A stretch of 64,000 nucleotides of DNA, taken from the NCBI RefSeq assembly GCF_022879595.1, contig NZ_CP084265.1, positions 186,001 to 250,000 on the forward strand, given 5' to 3'. The notes below the pieces were generated by a model that saw nothing but the letters and a program-made list of their open reading frames with translations, was not told where the DNA came from and ran no database searches. A program made the translations under genes and the position numbers. How positions within the stretch are numbered: the first letter of the stretch is position 1; each line of letters begins with the position of its first letter. Shown piece after piece: positions 1 to 8,553 of this stretch. Origin of the DNA: Caballeronia sp. Lep1P3 (lineage in GTDB: Bacteria > Pseudomonadota > Gammaproteobacteria > Burkholderiales > Burkholderiaceae).

Positions 1-1
1 C

Positions 2-1048
2 GAGCGCCTCAAGGATCTCGTCTCGTTCCAGGGCGTGCGCGACAATCCGCTGATCGGTTACGGCCTCGTCGTCGGTCTCGACGGCACCGGCGACCAGACC
101 ATGCAGACGCCGTTCACGACGCAATCGCTCACGAACATGCTCGGCAATCTCGGCATCACCGTGAACTCGGCGACGACGCAGAACATGCAGTTGAAGAACG
201 TCGCCGCGGTGATGGTGACGGCCACGCTGCCGCCGTTCGCGCGCCCCGGCGAAGCGATCGACGTCACCGTTTCGTCGCTCGGCAACGCGAAGAGCTTGCG
301 CGGCGGCACGCTGCTGATGTCGCCGTTGAAGGGCGCGGACGGCCAGGTCTATGCGATGGCGCAGGGCAACCTCGTCGTCGGCGGCGCGGGCGCGAGCGCG
401 AACGGCAGCAAGGTGCAGGTCAATCAGCTCGCGGTGGGCCGCATTTCGGCCGGCGCGATCGTCGAGCGCGCGGTGCCGACGGCGTTGCAGCAGCAAGGCG
501 GCACCATGCAGATGGAACTGCGCGAGATGGATTTCGACACGACGCAGCGCATTGTCGCGGCGGTGAACAATCAGTTCGGCATGGGCACGGCGATCGCGCT
601 CGACGGCCGCACCATTCAGCTTCGCGCGCCGCAGGACGCCGCCGAACAGGTTTCGTTCATGGCGCAGTTGCAGAACATCGACGTGCGCCCGGCGCAGGCC
701 GCGGCGAAGGTCATTCTCAATGCGCGCACCGGTTCCATCGTGATGAATCAGATGGTGACGCTGCAGAACTGCGCGGTCGCGCACGGCAATCTGTCGGTGG
801 TCATCAACACGCAGACGGCGGTGAGCCAGCCGAACGCGCTCTCGAACGGGCAGACGGTGGCGGCGAAGCAGTCGCAGATTCAGCTCAAGCAGGACTCGGG
901 CGCGCTCAAGATGCTCTCGGCCGGCGCGAATCTCGCGGATGTCGTGAAGGCGCTCAACGCGCTCGGCGCGACGCCGGCGGACCTCATCTCGATCCTTCAG
1001 TCGATGAAGGCGGCGGGCGCGCTGCGCGCCGACCTCGAAATCATCTAA
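2..1048 (+). CDS. flgI: FlgI, flagellar P-ring protein (5' end outside the window)
   Basis: FlgI polymerises into the periplasmic P-ring, the bushing around the flagellar rod at the peptidoglycan layer. The frame is open from base 2, so the start codon and the signal peptide lie upstream of the window. The visible protein begins at the residues [11 protein letters not shown], close to the usual mature N-terminus, and continues with the family motif [17 protein letters not shown]. It ends with the typical FlgI C-terminus ([30 protein letters not shown]). An internal GTG at base 35 could be mistaken for a start, but homology runs through it. flgJ follows after 13 bases, so the two belong to the flg rod/ring operon. 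The identification is certain; only the 5' end is missing. Confidence 0.96.
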   Translation, partial: ERLKDLVSFQGVRDNPLIGYGLVVGLDGTGDQTMQTPFTTQSLTNMLGNLGITVNSATTQNMQLKNVAAVMVTATLPPFARPGEAIDVTVSSLGNAKSLRGGTLLMSPLKGADGQVYAMAQGNLVVGGAGASANGSKVQVNQLAVGRISAGAIVERAVPTALQQQGGTMQMELREMDFDTTQRIVAAVNNQFGMGTAIALDGRTIQLRAPQDAAEQVSFMAQLQNIDVRPAQAAAKVILNARTGSIVMNQMVTLQNCAVAHGNLSVVINTQTAVSQPNALSNGQTVAAKQSQIQLKQDSGALKMLSAGANLADVVKALNALGATPADLISILQSMKAAGALRADLEII

Positions 1049-1061
1049 GGGACCACGGCTC

Positions 1062-2114
1062 ATGAACTCGAACTTGACGAGCGGTATCGCCGGCTCCGCG
1101 CTGGCATCGACCGATACGAGCAGCGGCTTCGCGAGCCTGTCGAACCGCTTCGCGCTCGACACGCAGGGCTTCGACGCGCTGCGCGCGCAGGCGGGCGCCA
1201 ATCCGCAGCAGGGCCTGAAGGCGGCGGCGCAGCAGTTCGACGCCGTCTTCACGCAGATGATGCTGAAGAGCATGCGCGACGCGACGCCGTCGGACAGCCC
1301 GTTCGATTCCAACGATTCGAAGTCCTTCACCGCGATGCTCGACCAGCAGTTGTCGCAGCAGATGTCGTCGAAGGGCATCGGCGTCGCGGACATGATGCTC
1401 AAGCAGTTGATGCGCAACGCGGGCGGCAAGAGCGATGCGGGCGGCGCCAGCGGCGCTGCTGCGACGAACGCGATGAACGCGTTCTCGGGCGGCGGTAGCG
1501 GCGGCGACATCGAATCGAATGCGGGCAACATCGCCGCGATGAACGCGATGGCGAAGGCCTATGCGGCGGCGCAGGCCAACCGCAGCGCGGCGTCGCTCGG
1601 CGCGGGCAAGGGCTATACGGCGGACAACTCGCTCGAGCCGCCCGTTCATGGCGTCGGTTCCGACAAGGTCAACGCGTTCGTCGAGCGCCTCGCGGCTCCG
1701 GCGCAGGCGGCGAGCGCGGCGACGGGCATTCCGGCGCGGTTCATCATCGGCCAGGCGGCGCTGGAATCGGGCTGGGGCAAGCGCGAGATCAAGCACGCGA
1801 ACGGCGCGACGAGTCACAACATTTTCGGCATCAAGGCGACGCCCGGCTGGACCGGCAAGACCGTCGATTCGATGACGACGGAGTACGTGAACGGCCAGCC
1901 GAAGAAGGTCGTGGAGCGCTTTCGCGCCTACGACTCGTATGAGGATGCGCTGACCGATTACGCGAGCGTCATTAAGAACAATCCGCGCTATGCGCCGGTG
2001 GTGGAGGCCTCGCGCGACGTCGCGGGCTTTGCGCACGGCATGCAGAAGGCGGGCTACGCGACCGACCCGAACTACGCGCGCAAGCTGATTTCGATCATGC
2101 GGCAGATTGCCTGA
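1062..2114 (+). CDS. flgJ: FlgJ, rod-capping protein and peptidoglycan hydrolase
   Basis: FlgJ caps the growing flagellar rod and opens the peptidoglycan for it. The 350-residue protein has the two expected parts. Residues about 45-118 are the rod-binding domain (AAQQFDAVFTQMMLKSMR, then GIGVADMMLKQL). A Gly/Ala/Ser-rich linker covers about 120-185. The C-terminal glucosaminidase domain is about 200-350, with the motif AALESGWGKRE, where E235 is the expected catalytic acid, and NIFGIKA around 253-259. A purine-rich AAGGGA lies about 9 bases before the ATG. It is the last gene of the flg operon seen here. The dual-domain form is the usual one in beta- and gammaproteobacteria. Confidence 0.96.
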   Translation: MNSNLTSGIAGSALASTDTSSGFASLSNRFALDTQGFDALRAQAGANPQQGLKAAAQQFDAVFTQMMLKSMRDATPSDSPFDSNDSKSFTAMLDQQLSQQMSSKGIGVADMMLKQLMRNAGGKSDAGGASGAAATNAMNAFSGGGSGGDIESNAGNIAAMNAMAKAYAAAQANRSAASLGAGKGYTADNSLEPPVHGVGSDKVNAFVERLAAPAQAASAATGIPARFIIGQAALESGWGKREIKHANGATSHNIFGIKATPGWTGKTVDSMTTEYVNGQPKKVVERFRAYDSYEDALTDYASVIKNNPRYAPVVEASRDVAGFAHGMQKAGYATDPNYARKLISIMRQIA

Positions 2115-2202
2115 CGAAGCGCGCGGTTCGGTGCGAGCGCGAGTGGCAAACGTTTTACGTCGGAAGGGACGGCGCACCACATAAGATTTTCGCGACGGCC
2201 CC

Positions 2203-2229
2203 TAAACTTTTTAGATGACATGCCGCTAA
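2203..2229 (+). promoter_or_regulatory. Sigma-28 (FliA) promoter of ycgR
   Basis: TAAA at 2203-2206, a 15-base spacer, then GCCGCTAA at 2222-2229 matches the flagellar sigma-28 consensus TAAA-N15-GCCGATAA at all but one position. It lies about 75 bases before the PilZ gene, which is a class III gene in enteric bacteria. The rest of the 190-base gap after flgJ shows no clear terminator. Confidence 0.8.
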
Positions 2230-2304
2230 CCCGAGGACGACAGTGCCGGATCGACTGCGATCTGGCAGCCGCGTTGGAGCGAGGGCAGGCGATACGCGGG
2301 CAAA

Positions 2305-3072
2305 ATGAACACGGCTAGCACCATGAATACCAATCACAAGCATGACTTTGCCGACGACGATGCGCCGAACGTGGATTTCGGGCGGCGCAATCCGCTGGAG
2401 ATCGGGGTATCGCTGCGCAATCTCGCGAATCGCGGGGATTTTCTGACGGCGCAATATGGCGACGCGCAGATCGTGACGCGGCTGCTGGATGTCGACGTGA
2501 CGGCGCACCGGTTCACTTTCGACTGGGGCGGCGTGGCGGGGCAGAACCGCGACGTGCTGCAGGCGCCGAAGCTGATTTTTCACGCCGCGCCGGATGGCGT
2601 GCGCGTCGAGTTCACGACTGGCACGCCGAGCGAGGTCGCGTTCGATGGCCGTCCGGCTTTCGAGGCGGACTTCCCGCCGGTGCTGTATTACATGCAGCGT
2701 CGCGAGTATTTTCGCGTCGAGGCGCCGGTGCTCGATCCTTATATCTGCAGCGGCTCGTTGTCGGAAGGCGAGCGGTTTCGCTTCGAAGTGCACGATCTTT
2801 CGCTGGGCGGCGTTGCGTTGCGCACGACCGACGAGCGCGTTGCGGATCTCGAAATGGGCGTCGTCATTCAGGACGCGGAGCTGCATTTTTCCGCTACCGG
2901 GAAAGTCACCGTCGATATGCAGCTCGTTTCGCATCGCGAGTCGACTACTGCCAAGGGCGATCGGCGGTTTACGCTTGGGTTCAAGTTTGTTTCCATGCCG
3001 GGGTCGGCTGAGAATACCTTGCAGCGGCTTATCACTCAGCTTGAGATGAAGAGGCGGGCGCTTGCACGTTGA
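2305..3072 (+). CDS. ycgR: YcgR-type flagellar brake protein with PilZ domain
   Basis: YcgR proteins bind cyclic di-GMP through a PilZ domain and then slow the flagellar motor. This 255-residue protein has the YcgR N-terminal domain over about residues 25-125 (PLEIGVSLRNLANRGDFLTAQ). The PilZ domain follows over about 130-245. It contains the RxxxR motif as RREYFR and the second ligand motif as DLSLGG, so c-di-GMP binding is expected. A second ATG six codons in (MNTNHKHDF) is an equally plausible start; neither has a strong Shine-Dalgarno sequence. The gene has its own sigma-28 promoter. Its last 100 bases become unusually rich in G and T toward the adjoining palindrome, a pattern also seen at the other palindrome borders. 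Confidence 0.9.
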   Translation: MNTASTMNTNHKHDFADDDAPNVDFGRRNPLEIGVSLRNLANRGDFLTAQYGDAQIVTRLLDVDVTAHRFTFDWGGVAGQNRDVLQAPKLIFHAAPDGVRVEFTTGTPSEVAFDGRPAFEADFPPVLYYMQRREYFRVEAPVLDPYICSGSLSEGERFRFEVHDLSLGGVALRTTDERVADLEMGVVIQDAELHFSATGKVTVDMQLVSHRESTTAKGDRRFTLGFKFVSMPGSAENTLQRLITQLEMKRRALAR

Positions 3073-3090
3073 GGGTTTTTTCTTTTTTGT

Positions 3091-3749
3091 CGGTGCTTAG
3101 TTTTGGTGTCGGTCTATTAGCGTTGCCCCTGTGCGGGGCGGCAGTCACTTTCTTTGCTTGGGACCAGAGTAAGGCGCTAAAGCGCCAACTCTGATCGACA
3201 CAAAGAAAGTAACCAAAGAAAGCAGCTTCTCAGCCCAAAGCATCTACTGTGTGGGCGGCTTGCGGGAAGAGCATTGGCACTCAGCTTATAAACAGCCTTG
3301 AATGGCCTTCCGCGCCCGCTGAGCGCCACGTCCTCCGAGCCGCTTGGCTCGTCAAAACCACATCTCCATTTCGCGTTCTCGCCTGCGGTTCGGTCCGAGT
3401 TGGAGCGACCGCATGAGCTTTTGCATGGCCCGGCAGTTTGCTCTGCTGCGTGGACAACAGCGCCTACCTTTGCAGACCATCGGTGTTAACGAGCCAAGGG
3501 GCTCGCAGGACATGGCGGTCAGCGGGCGCGGAAGGTCATTCAAGGCTGTTTGTTTACCGAGTGCCAATGCTCTTTCCGCAAGCTGCCCACGCCCTAGCTG
3601 CTGTGGGCTAGAAAGCTGCTTTCTTTGGTTACTTTCTTTGTGTCGACCAGAGTTGGCGCTTTAGCGCCTTACTCTGGTCCCAAGCAAAGAAAGTGACCCC
3701 CGCCCCGGGGAGGGGCGACGCCAATAGACCGACACGAACAATCAGCACC
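3091..3749 (+). repeat. Large palindromic repeat element, copy A
   Basis: About 659 bases forming a long imperfect inverted repeat. The left arm (about 3091-3354) is the reverse complement of the right arm (about 3487-3749), and about 130 bases lie between as a loop. Each arm contains its own hairpin: the outer stem ACTTTCTTTG/CAAAGAAAGT encloses GACCAGAGT...GGCGCT-AA-AGCGCC...ACTCTGGTC. The arm ends carry GGTGCTTAG...GGTGTCGGTCTATT followed by GTTGCCCC. The loop holds another small stem, TGCGGTTCG with CGACCGCA. Copies B, C and D share the same plan. No credible protein is encoded: the short open frames are not conserved in frame between copies. The element separates ycgR from flgKL. Its function is unknown; it could be a non-autonomous mobile element, an RNA processing or termination signal, or a DNA-binding site. 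Confidence 0.85.
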
Positions 3750-3890
3750 AAAAAAAACAAAGAAATAAGCCCAAAACAACACTCAAATCGCCGAATGGCA
3801 AAAAGCCCCCCGTCCGATAATGCAAACCCCGGAAACCGCCGCCTCCGCAAAAGCGAAAAATCCGGCCAAGAAGCACCAAAAGAACCAAAC

Positions 3891-3917
3891 TAAATTTCCC
3901 CGGCAAACCGCCGATAT
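3891..3917 (+). promoter_or_regulatory. Sigma-28 (FliA) promoter of flgKL
   Basis: TAAA at 3891-3894, exactly 15 bases, then GCCGATAT at 3910-3917, seven of eight matches to the sigma-28 minus-10 consensus. It is 58 bases before the flgK ATG and just outside palindrome copy A. The stretch from 3750 to 3890 holds only A/C-rich sequence with no gene. Confidence 0.8.
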
Positions 3918-3974
3918 AACGTGCAGCCAAGCGGCAGCGCAAGAACCCCGAACGCCGCAGACAAGGATTCGTGC

Positions 3975-5918
3975 ATGTCCAACAACATCTTCAACATCGG
4001 TCTTTCCGGTCTGAACGCCGCGCAGTGGGGCCTGACGACGACCGGTCAGAACATCAGCAACGCCGCGACGCCCGGCTATACGCTCGAAAAAGTCGCGTAT
4101 CAGGAATCGTCCGGCCAGTTCACCGGCTCCGGCTATCTCGGCAACGGCGTGCAGACCGCCACCGTCACGCGTCAGTACAGCCAGTACCTCACGACCCAGG
4201 TCAACAGCACGCAGTCGTCGAGCAGCGCCGCCAACACGAACTACACGCTCGTCTCGCAACTCAACAATCTCGTCGGCGATCCGACGCAGGGCATCGCCTC
4301 GGGCATCAGCAGTTTCTTCTCCGGCCTGCAATCCGTCGCGAACGATGCGAGCAGCACCGCAACGCGTCAATCGCTCATCAGCGGCGCGCAAACGCTCGCC
4401 GATCAGTTCACGTCCGCCGGGCAGCAGTACGACCAGCTGCGCCAAAGCGTCAACACGCAACTGTCGAGCGCGGTCTCGTCGATCAACACGTATTCGCAAC
4501 AGATCGCCGACCTCAACAAGCAAATCAGCATCGCCACCGCGTCGGGCCAGCAGCCGAACCAGTTGCTCGACCAGCGCGATCAGGCCGTCACCAACCTGAG
4601 TTCGATGATCGGCGTGCAAGTCGTGCAGCAGGACGGCAACTACAACGTGTTCATCGGCAACGGGCAGCCGCTCGTCGTCGGCAATACGCAATACGGGCTT
4701 CAGACGGTCAATTCGCCGTCGGACCCGAGCGAGCTGACCGTCGCGTTCCAGAGCCGCGACGGTTCCACGCAGACGGCCGCGCAAACGCAGTACATCGACA
4801 ACTCCGCGCTCACGGGCGGCGTGGTCGGCGGGCTGATCGACTTCCGCACGCAGACGCTCGACCCCGCGCAGGCGCAGCTCGGCGCGATCGCCACCAGCTT
4901 CGCCGCGCAACTCAACGGACAAAATGCGCTCGGCCTCGATCTCAACGGCAACGCGGGCGGCGCGCTCTTCTCCGCCGGCCAGCCGGCCATCTACGCCGAC
5001 GCGCGCAACAAGGGCGACGGCAGCGTCGCCGTCTCGTTCGACGATCCGACCAAGCCGACCACCGGCGATTACGCCGTCACCTTCAACGGCACGGATTACG
5101 ACGTCACGGACCGCGCCTCGGGCAAGTCGCTCGGCAGCTTCTCGCAGACGGACGGCAGCGGCAGCGTCGACGGCATGACCATCACCGTGTCCGGCACCAT
5201 GAAAGCGGGCGATTCGTTCACCATCCAGCCGACGCGCAGCGCGCTCGACAACTTCGCGCTCGCGACGACGAGCGCGGGCGCGATCGCGGCTGCGTCGCCG
5301 GCGGTGACGTCCGCGGCGACCACGAACACGGGCACGGCCTCGATCACGTCGGCGAGCGTGGCGGCGGGCTACACGGCGGTGCCGTCCGGCGGCATCCAGC
5401 TTACGTATGACAAGTCGGCGGCCGGGTTCACGTCGAACGTGGATGTGACGGTCGGCGGCGTCCCGTATCAGGCGAACCAGACGATTCCCTACAGCGCATC
5501 GACGGGCATCACCGTGAGCGCGGGCGGCATCAGCGCGACGGTGAGCGGCACGCCCGCCGACAAGGACGTCTTCAGCATCGACGCGAACAAGGGCGGCACG
5601 AGCGACGGCACCAATGCGCTCGCCATGTCGAACCTCGTTTCGGCGAAGTCGCTCAACGGCGGCACCGACACGCTCACGAGCTCGTATGCGGGCTACGTGA
5701 ACGATATCGGCAACCAGACGAACCAGCTCAAGGCGGCGAGTTCGTCGCAGACGGCGCTGCTCAATCAGGCGACCTCGGCGCAGCAATCCGTGCAGGGCGT
5801 GAACCTGAACGAAGAAGCGGCGAACCTGATTCAGTATCAGCAGCTTTACCAGGCGAACAGCAAGGTCATTCAGACGGCGTCCACGCTCTTCCAGACGCTG
5901 CTCGGCATCTTCAACTGA
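3975..5918 (+). CDS. flgK: FlgK, hook-associated protein 1
   Basis: FlgK forms the first hook-filament junction layer. The 647-residue protein begins MSNNIFNIGLSGLNAAQWGL and contains NISNAATPGYTLEKV, both diagnostic of the FlgK/rod-hook N-terminus. It ends with the coiled amphipathic C-terminus (VNLNEEAANLIQYQQLYQANSKVIQ). An ATG 18 codons upstream is in frame, but MSNN is the family start and AAGGA lies 7 bases before it. The middle carries two related beta-rich segments, about residues 346-420 (GDGSVAVSF...GDSFTIQPT) and 452-536 (TGTASITSAS...DVFSID). A similar segment occurs in FlgL. Transcription is probably from the sigma-28 promoter at 3891. flgL follows after 11 bases. Confidence 0.96.
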   Translation: MSNNIFNIGLSGLNAAQWGLTTTGQNISNAATPGYTLEKVAYQESSGQFTGSGYLGNGVQTATVTRQYSQYLTTQVNSTQSSSSAANTNYTLVSQLNNLVGDPTQGIASGISSFFSGLQSVANDASSTATRQSLISGAQTLADQFTSAGQQYDQLRQSVNTQLSSAVSSINTYSQQIADLNKQISIATASGQQPNQLLDQRDQAVTNLSSMIGVQVVQQDGNYNVFIGNGQPLVVGNTQYGLQTVNSPSDPSELTVAFQSRDGSTQTAAQTQYIDNSALTGGVVGGLIDFRTQTLDPAQAQLGAIATSFAAQLNGQNALGLDLNGNAGGALFSAGQPAIYADARNKGDGSVAVSFDDPTKPTTGDYAVTFNGTDYDVTDRASGKSLGSFSQTDGSGSVDGMTITVSGTMKAGDSFTIQPTRSALDNFALATTSAGAIAAASPAVTSAATTNTGTASITSASVAAGYTAVPSGGIQLTYDKSAAGFTSNVDVTVGGVPYQANQTIPYSASTGITVSAGGISATVSGTPADKDVFSIDANKGGTSDGTNALAMSNLVSAKSLNGGTDTLTSSYAGYVNDIGNQTNQLKAASSSQTALLNQATSAQQSVQGVNLNEEAANLIQYQQLYQANSKVIQTASTLFQTLLGIFN

Positions 5919-5929
5919 GGCAACTCGCG

Positions 5930-7165
5930 ATGCGTATTTCCAGCTCCCAGTACTTCAACATGAACGTCGCTTCGATGAGCGACCAGCAGAGCACGCTCGC
6001 GTCGATGTATCAGCAGATCTCGTCGGGCAAGCGCATTCTGACGGCATCGGACGATCCGCTCGGCGCGGCGCAGGCCGTGCAGCTCACGATGCGAAGCGGC
6101 GCGCTCACGCAATACAGCTCGAACCAGACGACGGCGCTTTCGTCGCTGCAGCAGGAAGATTCGACGCTCGGCGACGTCAGCAACGTGCTGCAGAGCATTC
6201 AGTCGAAGCTCGTGCAGGCGGGCGACGGCTCGCTCACGGACGCGGACCGCATATCGGTGGCGAACGCGATTCAGGGCTACCGCGACCAGCTTTTCGGCTT
6301 GGCGAACACCACGGATAGCGGCGGCAACTACATCTTTTCCGGCCTGAAGGGCGGCACGCAGCCGTTCTCCGACGACCCGTCGGGCGTCGGCACGACGTAT
6401 TCGGGCGATCTCGGCCAGCGCACGGTGCAGATCAGCGAGGGACGTTCGATCGCCGTGGGCGACACGGGCGTATCGATTTTCGGCAGCGTGTCGCCGACGG
6501 AGAGCGATCCCGTATCGAGCGCGGCTTCGAACAAGGGCACGGGCACGATCAGCGCGGTGAGCGTGTCGGACGCGAGCGATCCGAAGAACGCGAGCACGTA
6601 CACGATCCAGTTCGCCATGGACGCGACCACCGGCACGATGGGCTACACGGTGGCGGCCCAGCCGGCGGACGCATCGCTGCCGACGACGCCGACCGCCTAC
6701 ACGGGCAAGACCGACATCACGCTGGGCGGCCAGAAGGTGACGATCGACGGCACGCCGAGCGATGGCGATTCGTTCACGGTGCAGCCCGCGGCGTCGGGCA
6801 ACAACGACATTTTCGCGACGCTCGACAATTTGGTGAATGCGCTCAAGCAGCCGACGGGTTCTCCCGCGGCGCAGGCCACGCTCACCAACGCGCTGACGAC
6901 GGCGGGCACGAAGATCGGCAATACGTTCAACAATGTGCTGTCGGCGCAGACGGTTGTCGGCGGACGCGAACAGGAAGTGCAGTCTGCGCAGACTGCCATG
7001 CAGACCAGTCAGACGCAGACGGCTTCCGATATCGCCAATCTCACTAGTCTCGATCTCGTTTCTGCTATCAGTTCGTATGAGTTGACGCAGAATTCGCTTC
7101 AGGCCGCGCAGATGGCTTTTTCTCAGATTCAGAAGATGTCGTTGTTTGATTATTTGAGTAGTTGA
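5930..7165 (+). CDS. flgL: FlgL, hook-associated protein 3
   Basis: FlgL is the second hook-filament junction protein, placed between FlgK and the flagellin filament. The start MRISSSQYFNMNVASM and the segment LASMYQQISSGKRILTASDDPLGAAQAVQL are typical of the flagellin/FlgL N-terminal coiled coil. The C-terminus (DLVSAISSYELTQNSLQAAQMAFSQIQKMSLFDYL) is typical too. At 411 residues it is about 100 longer than the enterobacterial protein because of a central domain at about 202-287 (KGTGTISAVSV...GDSFTVQPA), which resembles the repeated segments of FlgK. It forms an operon with flgK. The last 100 bases change to T/G-rich codons as they approach palindrome copy B. Confidence 0.95.
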   Translation: MRISSSQYFNMNVASMSDQQSTLASMYQQISSGKRILTASDDPLGAAQAVQLTMRSGALTQYSSNQTTALSSLQQEDSTLGDVSNVLQSIQSKLVQAGDGSLTDADRISVANAIQGYRDQLFGLANTTDSGGNYIFSGLKGGTQPFSDDPSGVGTTYSGDLGQRTVQISEGRSIAVGDTGVSIFGSVSPTESDPVSSAASNKGTGTISAVSVSDASDPKNASTYTIQFAMDATTGTMGYTVAAQPADASLPTTPTAYTGKTDITLGGQKVTIDGTPSDGDSFTVQPAASGNNDIFATLDNLVNALKQPTGSPAAQATLTNALTTAGTKIGNTFNNVLSAQTVVGGREQEVQSAQTAMQTSQTQTASDIANLTSLDLVSAISSYELTQNSLQAAQMAFSQIQKMSLFDYLSS

Positions 7166-7175
7166 CGGGTTTTTT

Positions 7176-7890
7176 CTTGGTGCTTGGGTTTTTGGTGCTT
7201 CTTTTTCGGTGCTTAGATTTCGTGTCGGTTTATTAGCGTTGCCCCTCCCCGGGGCGGGGGTCGCTTTCTTTGCTTGGGACCAGAGTGAGGCGCTAAAGCG
7301 CCAACTCTGGTCGACACAAATAAAGTAACCAAAGAAAGCAGCTTCTCGGCCCGCAGTAGCTAGTGCGTGGGCAGCTCCCGGAACGGCATTGGCATTCAGC
7401 CAATAAAGAGCCTTGAATGACCTTCCGCGCCCGCTGAGCGCCACGTCCTGCGAGCCGCTTGGCTCGTCAAAACCACTCTCCCATTTCGCGTTCTCGCCTG
7501 CGGTTCGGGCCTGTTGGAGCGAACCGCATTGGCGTTTGAGACACCGGCAGTTTCCTTGCTGTAGACGCTAACGCGAGCAAGCGCGCTTACCCTTGCAAAC
7601 CCTGGGTGTTAGCGAGCCAAGGGGCTCGCAGGACGTGGCGCTCAGCGGGCGTGGAAGAGCATTCAAGGCTGTTGATTAGTTAGATTGCCACCGTCTTGCC
7701 GGAAGCTGCTCACACGCTAGATGCTGCGGGCTCGAAAAGCTGCTCTCTTTGGTTACTTTCTTTGCAGCAGCAAAGAAAGTGACCCCCGCCCCGGGGAGGG
7801 GCAACGCTAATAGACCGACGCGAAAACTAAGCACCGAAACAAAGCACCGAACAGACCGACACGAAAAACTAAGCATCAAAAAAAGCACCA
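7176..7890 (+). repeat. Large palindromic repeat element, copy B
   Basis: About 715 bases with the same plan and orientation as copy A. The left arm contains the long internal hairpin (GGACCAGAG...GGCGCTAAAGCGCC...CTCTGGTC). In the right arm this is replaced by a short version in which CTTTCTTTG and CAAAGAAAG flank only CAGCAG. The central loop holds TGCGGTTCG...CGAACCGCA and is nearly identical to that of copy C. The right end carries two tandem copies of a terminal module (AGACCGACACGAAAACTAAGCACC-like). It lies between flgL and fliL. The bases from 7891 to about 7995 are A/C-rich with a run of nine or more C and no gene. Confidence 0.85.
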
Positions 7891-7995
7891 CCCCCCCCCG
7901 CCCCGGGGAAAGAAACGAGCAACACCCTGTTCAACTCCCGAATTCGCCCCAAAAACCCCCTCTGTTCAACCCATCACGCCCCCCCGCGATAGCGA

Positions 7996-8039
7996 ACAAT
8001 GCACCCTATCGAAAGAGGCACGCATTCATGGCTACCACG
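7996..8039 (+). repeat. fliL leader segment that recurs before the fliP leader peptide
   Basis: The stretch from CAATGCACCCTATCG through AAAGAGGCACGC to ATGGCTACCACG is nearly repeated at 10631-10674, with about seven differences over 44 bases, covering the ribosome binding site (AAGAGG) and first codons. Here it serves as the fliL translation start. No sigma-28 or sigma-54 promoter was found in this leader. Confidence 0.7.
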
Positions 8040-8519
8040 ACCGCAAACCAGCAACCCATCGTTCCCGCGAAGAACGGCAAGCTCAAACGCATTCTGATCA
8101 TCGCCATCGGGGCGACCGCGCTTCTCGGCGCCGGCGCAGGAACCGCGTACTTCGTCATCGGCAAGACCGGTCACGGGGCCGCGAAACCCGTGCCCGTGCC
8201 GCCGCCCGTGTTCTTCCCGCTCGATTCGCTGACCGTCAACCTGCAAGCCGACGACGGCATCATGCATTACCTGCGCGTCGGCCTTACGCTCAAGCTCAAG
8301 AACGAAAAAGCGCAGGCCGCGCTCACCGAGCGCATGCCGGAAATCCGCAGCCGCGTGCTGCTGCTGCTCTCGGCGAAGCATCCCGAAGAGCTCGCCACCA
8401 TCGACGGCAAGCGCAAGCTCGCAAGCGAACTGCGCACCGCCGTCGAAACGGCGGGCAGCACCGTCGATCAACCCGCGCACGTCGACGAAGTGCTCTTCAC
8501 CGAATTCGTCGTTCAGTAA
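8028..8519 (+). CDS. fliL: FliL, flagellar basal-body-associated protein
   Basis: FliL is a single-pass inner-membrane protein beside the stator that supports motor torque. The 163-residue protein has a short cytoplasmic N-terminus, a transmembrane segment at about residues 20-43 (KRILIIAIGATALLGAGAG), a proline-rich stretch (PVPVPPPVFFPL) and the FliL periplasmic domain (LDSLTVNLQADDGIMHYLRVGLTLKL). It ends in VDEVLFTEFVVQ. The frame is open further upstream, but ATG 8028 follows AAGAGG at a good distance and gives the family length. It is the first gene of a fliLMNO transcription unit that ends at the terminator after fliO. Confidence 0.95.
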   Translation: MATTTANQQPIVPAKNGKLKRILIIAIGATALLGAGAGTAYFVIGKTGHGAAKPVPVPPPVFFPLDSLTVNLQADDGIMHYLRVGLTLKLKNEKAQAALTERMPEIRSRVLLLLSAKHPEELATIDGKRKLASELRTAVETAGSTVDQPAHVDEVLFTEFVVQ

Positions 8520-8553
8520 GCGCCCGTATTTCACTCAAGCAACGGAAAGAGTC

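Noticed and set aside
3783..5786. Very long open frame on the minus strand opposite flgK, and similar long frames opposite fliM-fliO, fliF, pxpC, ahcY and others
   Set aside because: Arg/Ala/His-rich antisense translations typical of G/C-rich coding DNA; the opposite strand encodes well-known proteins over the same bases.
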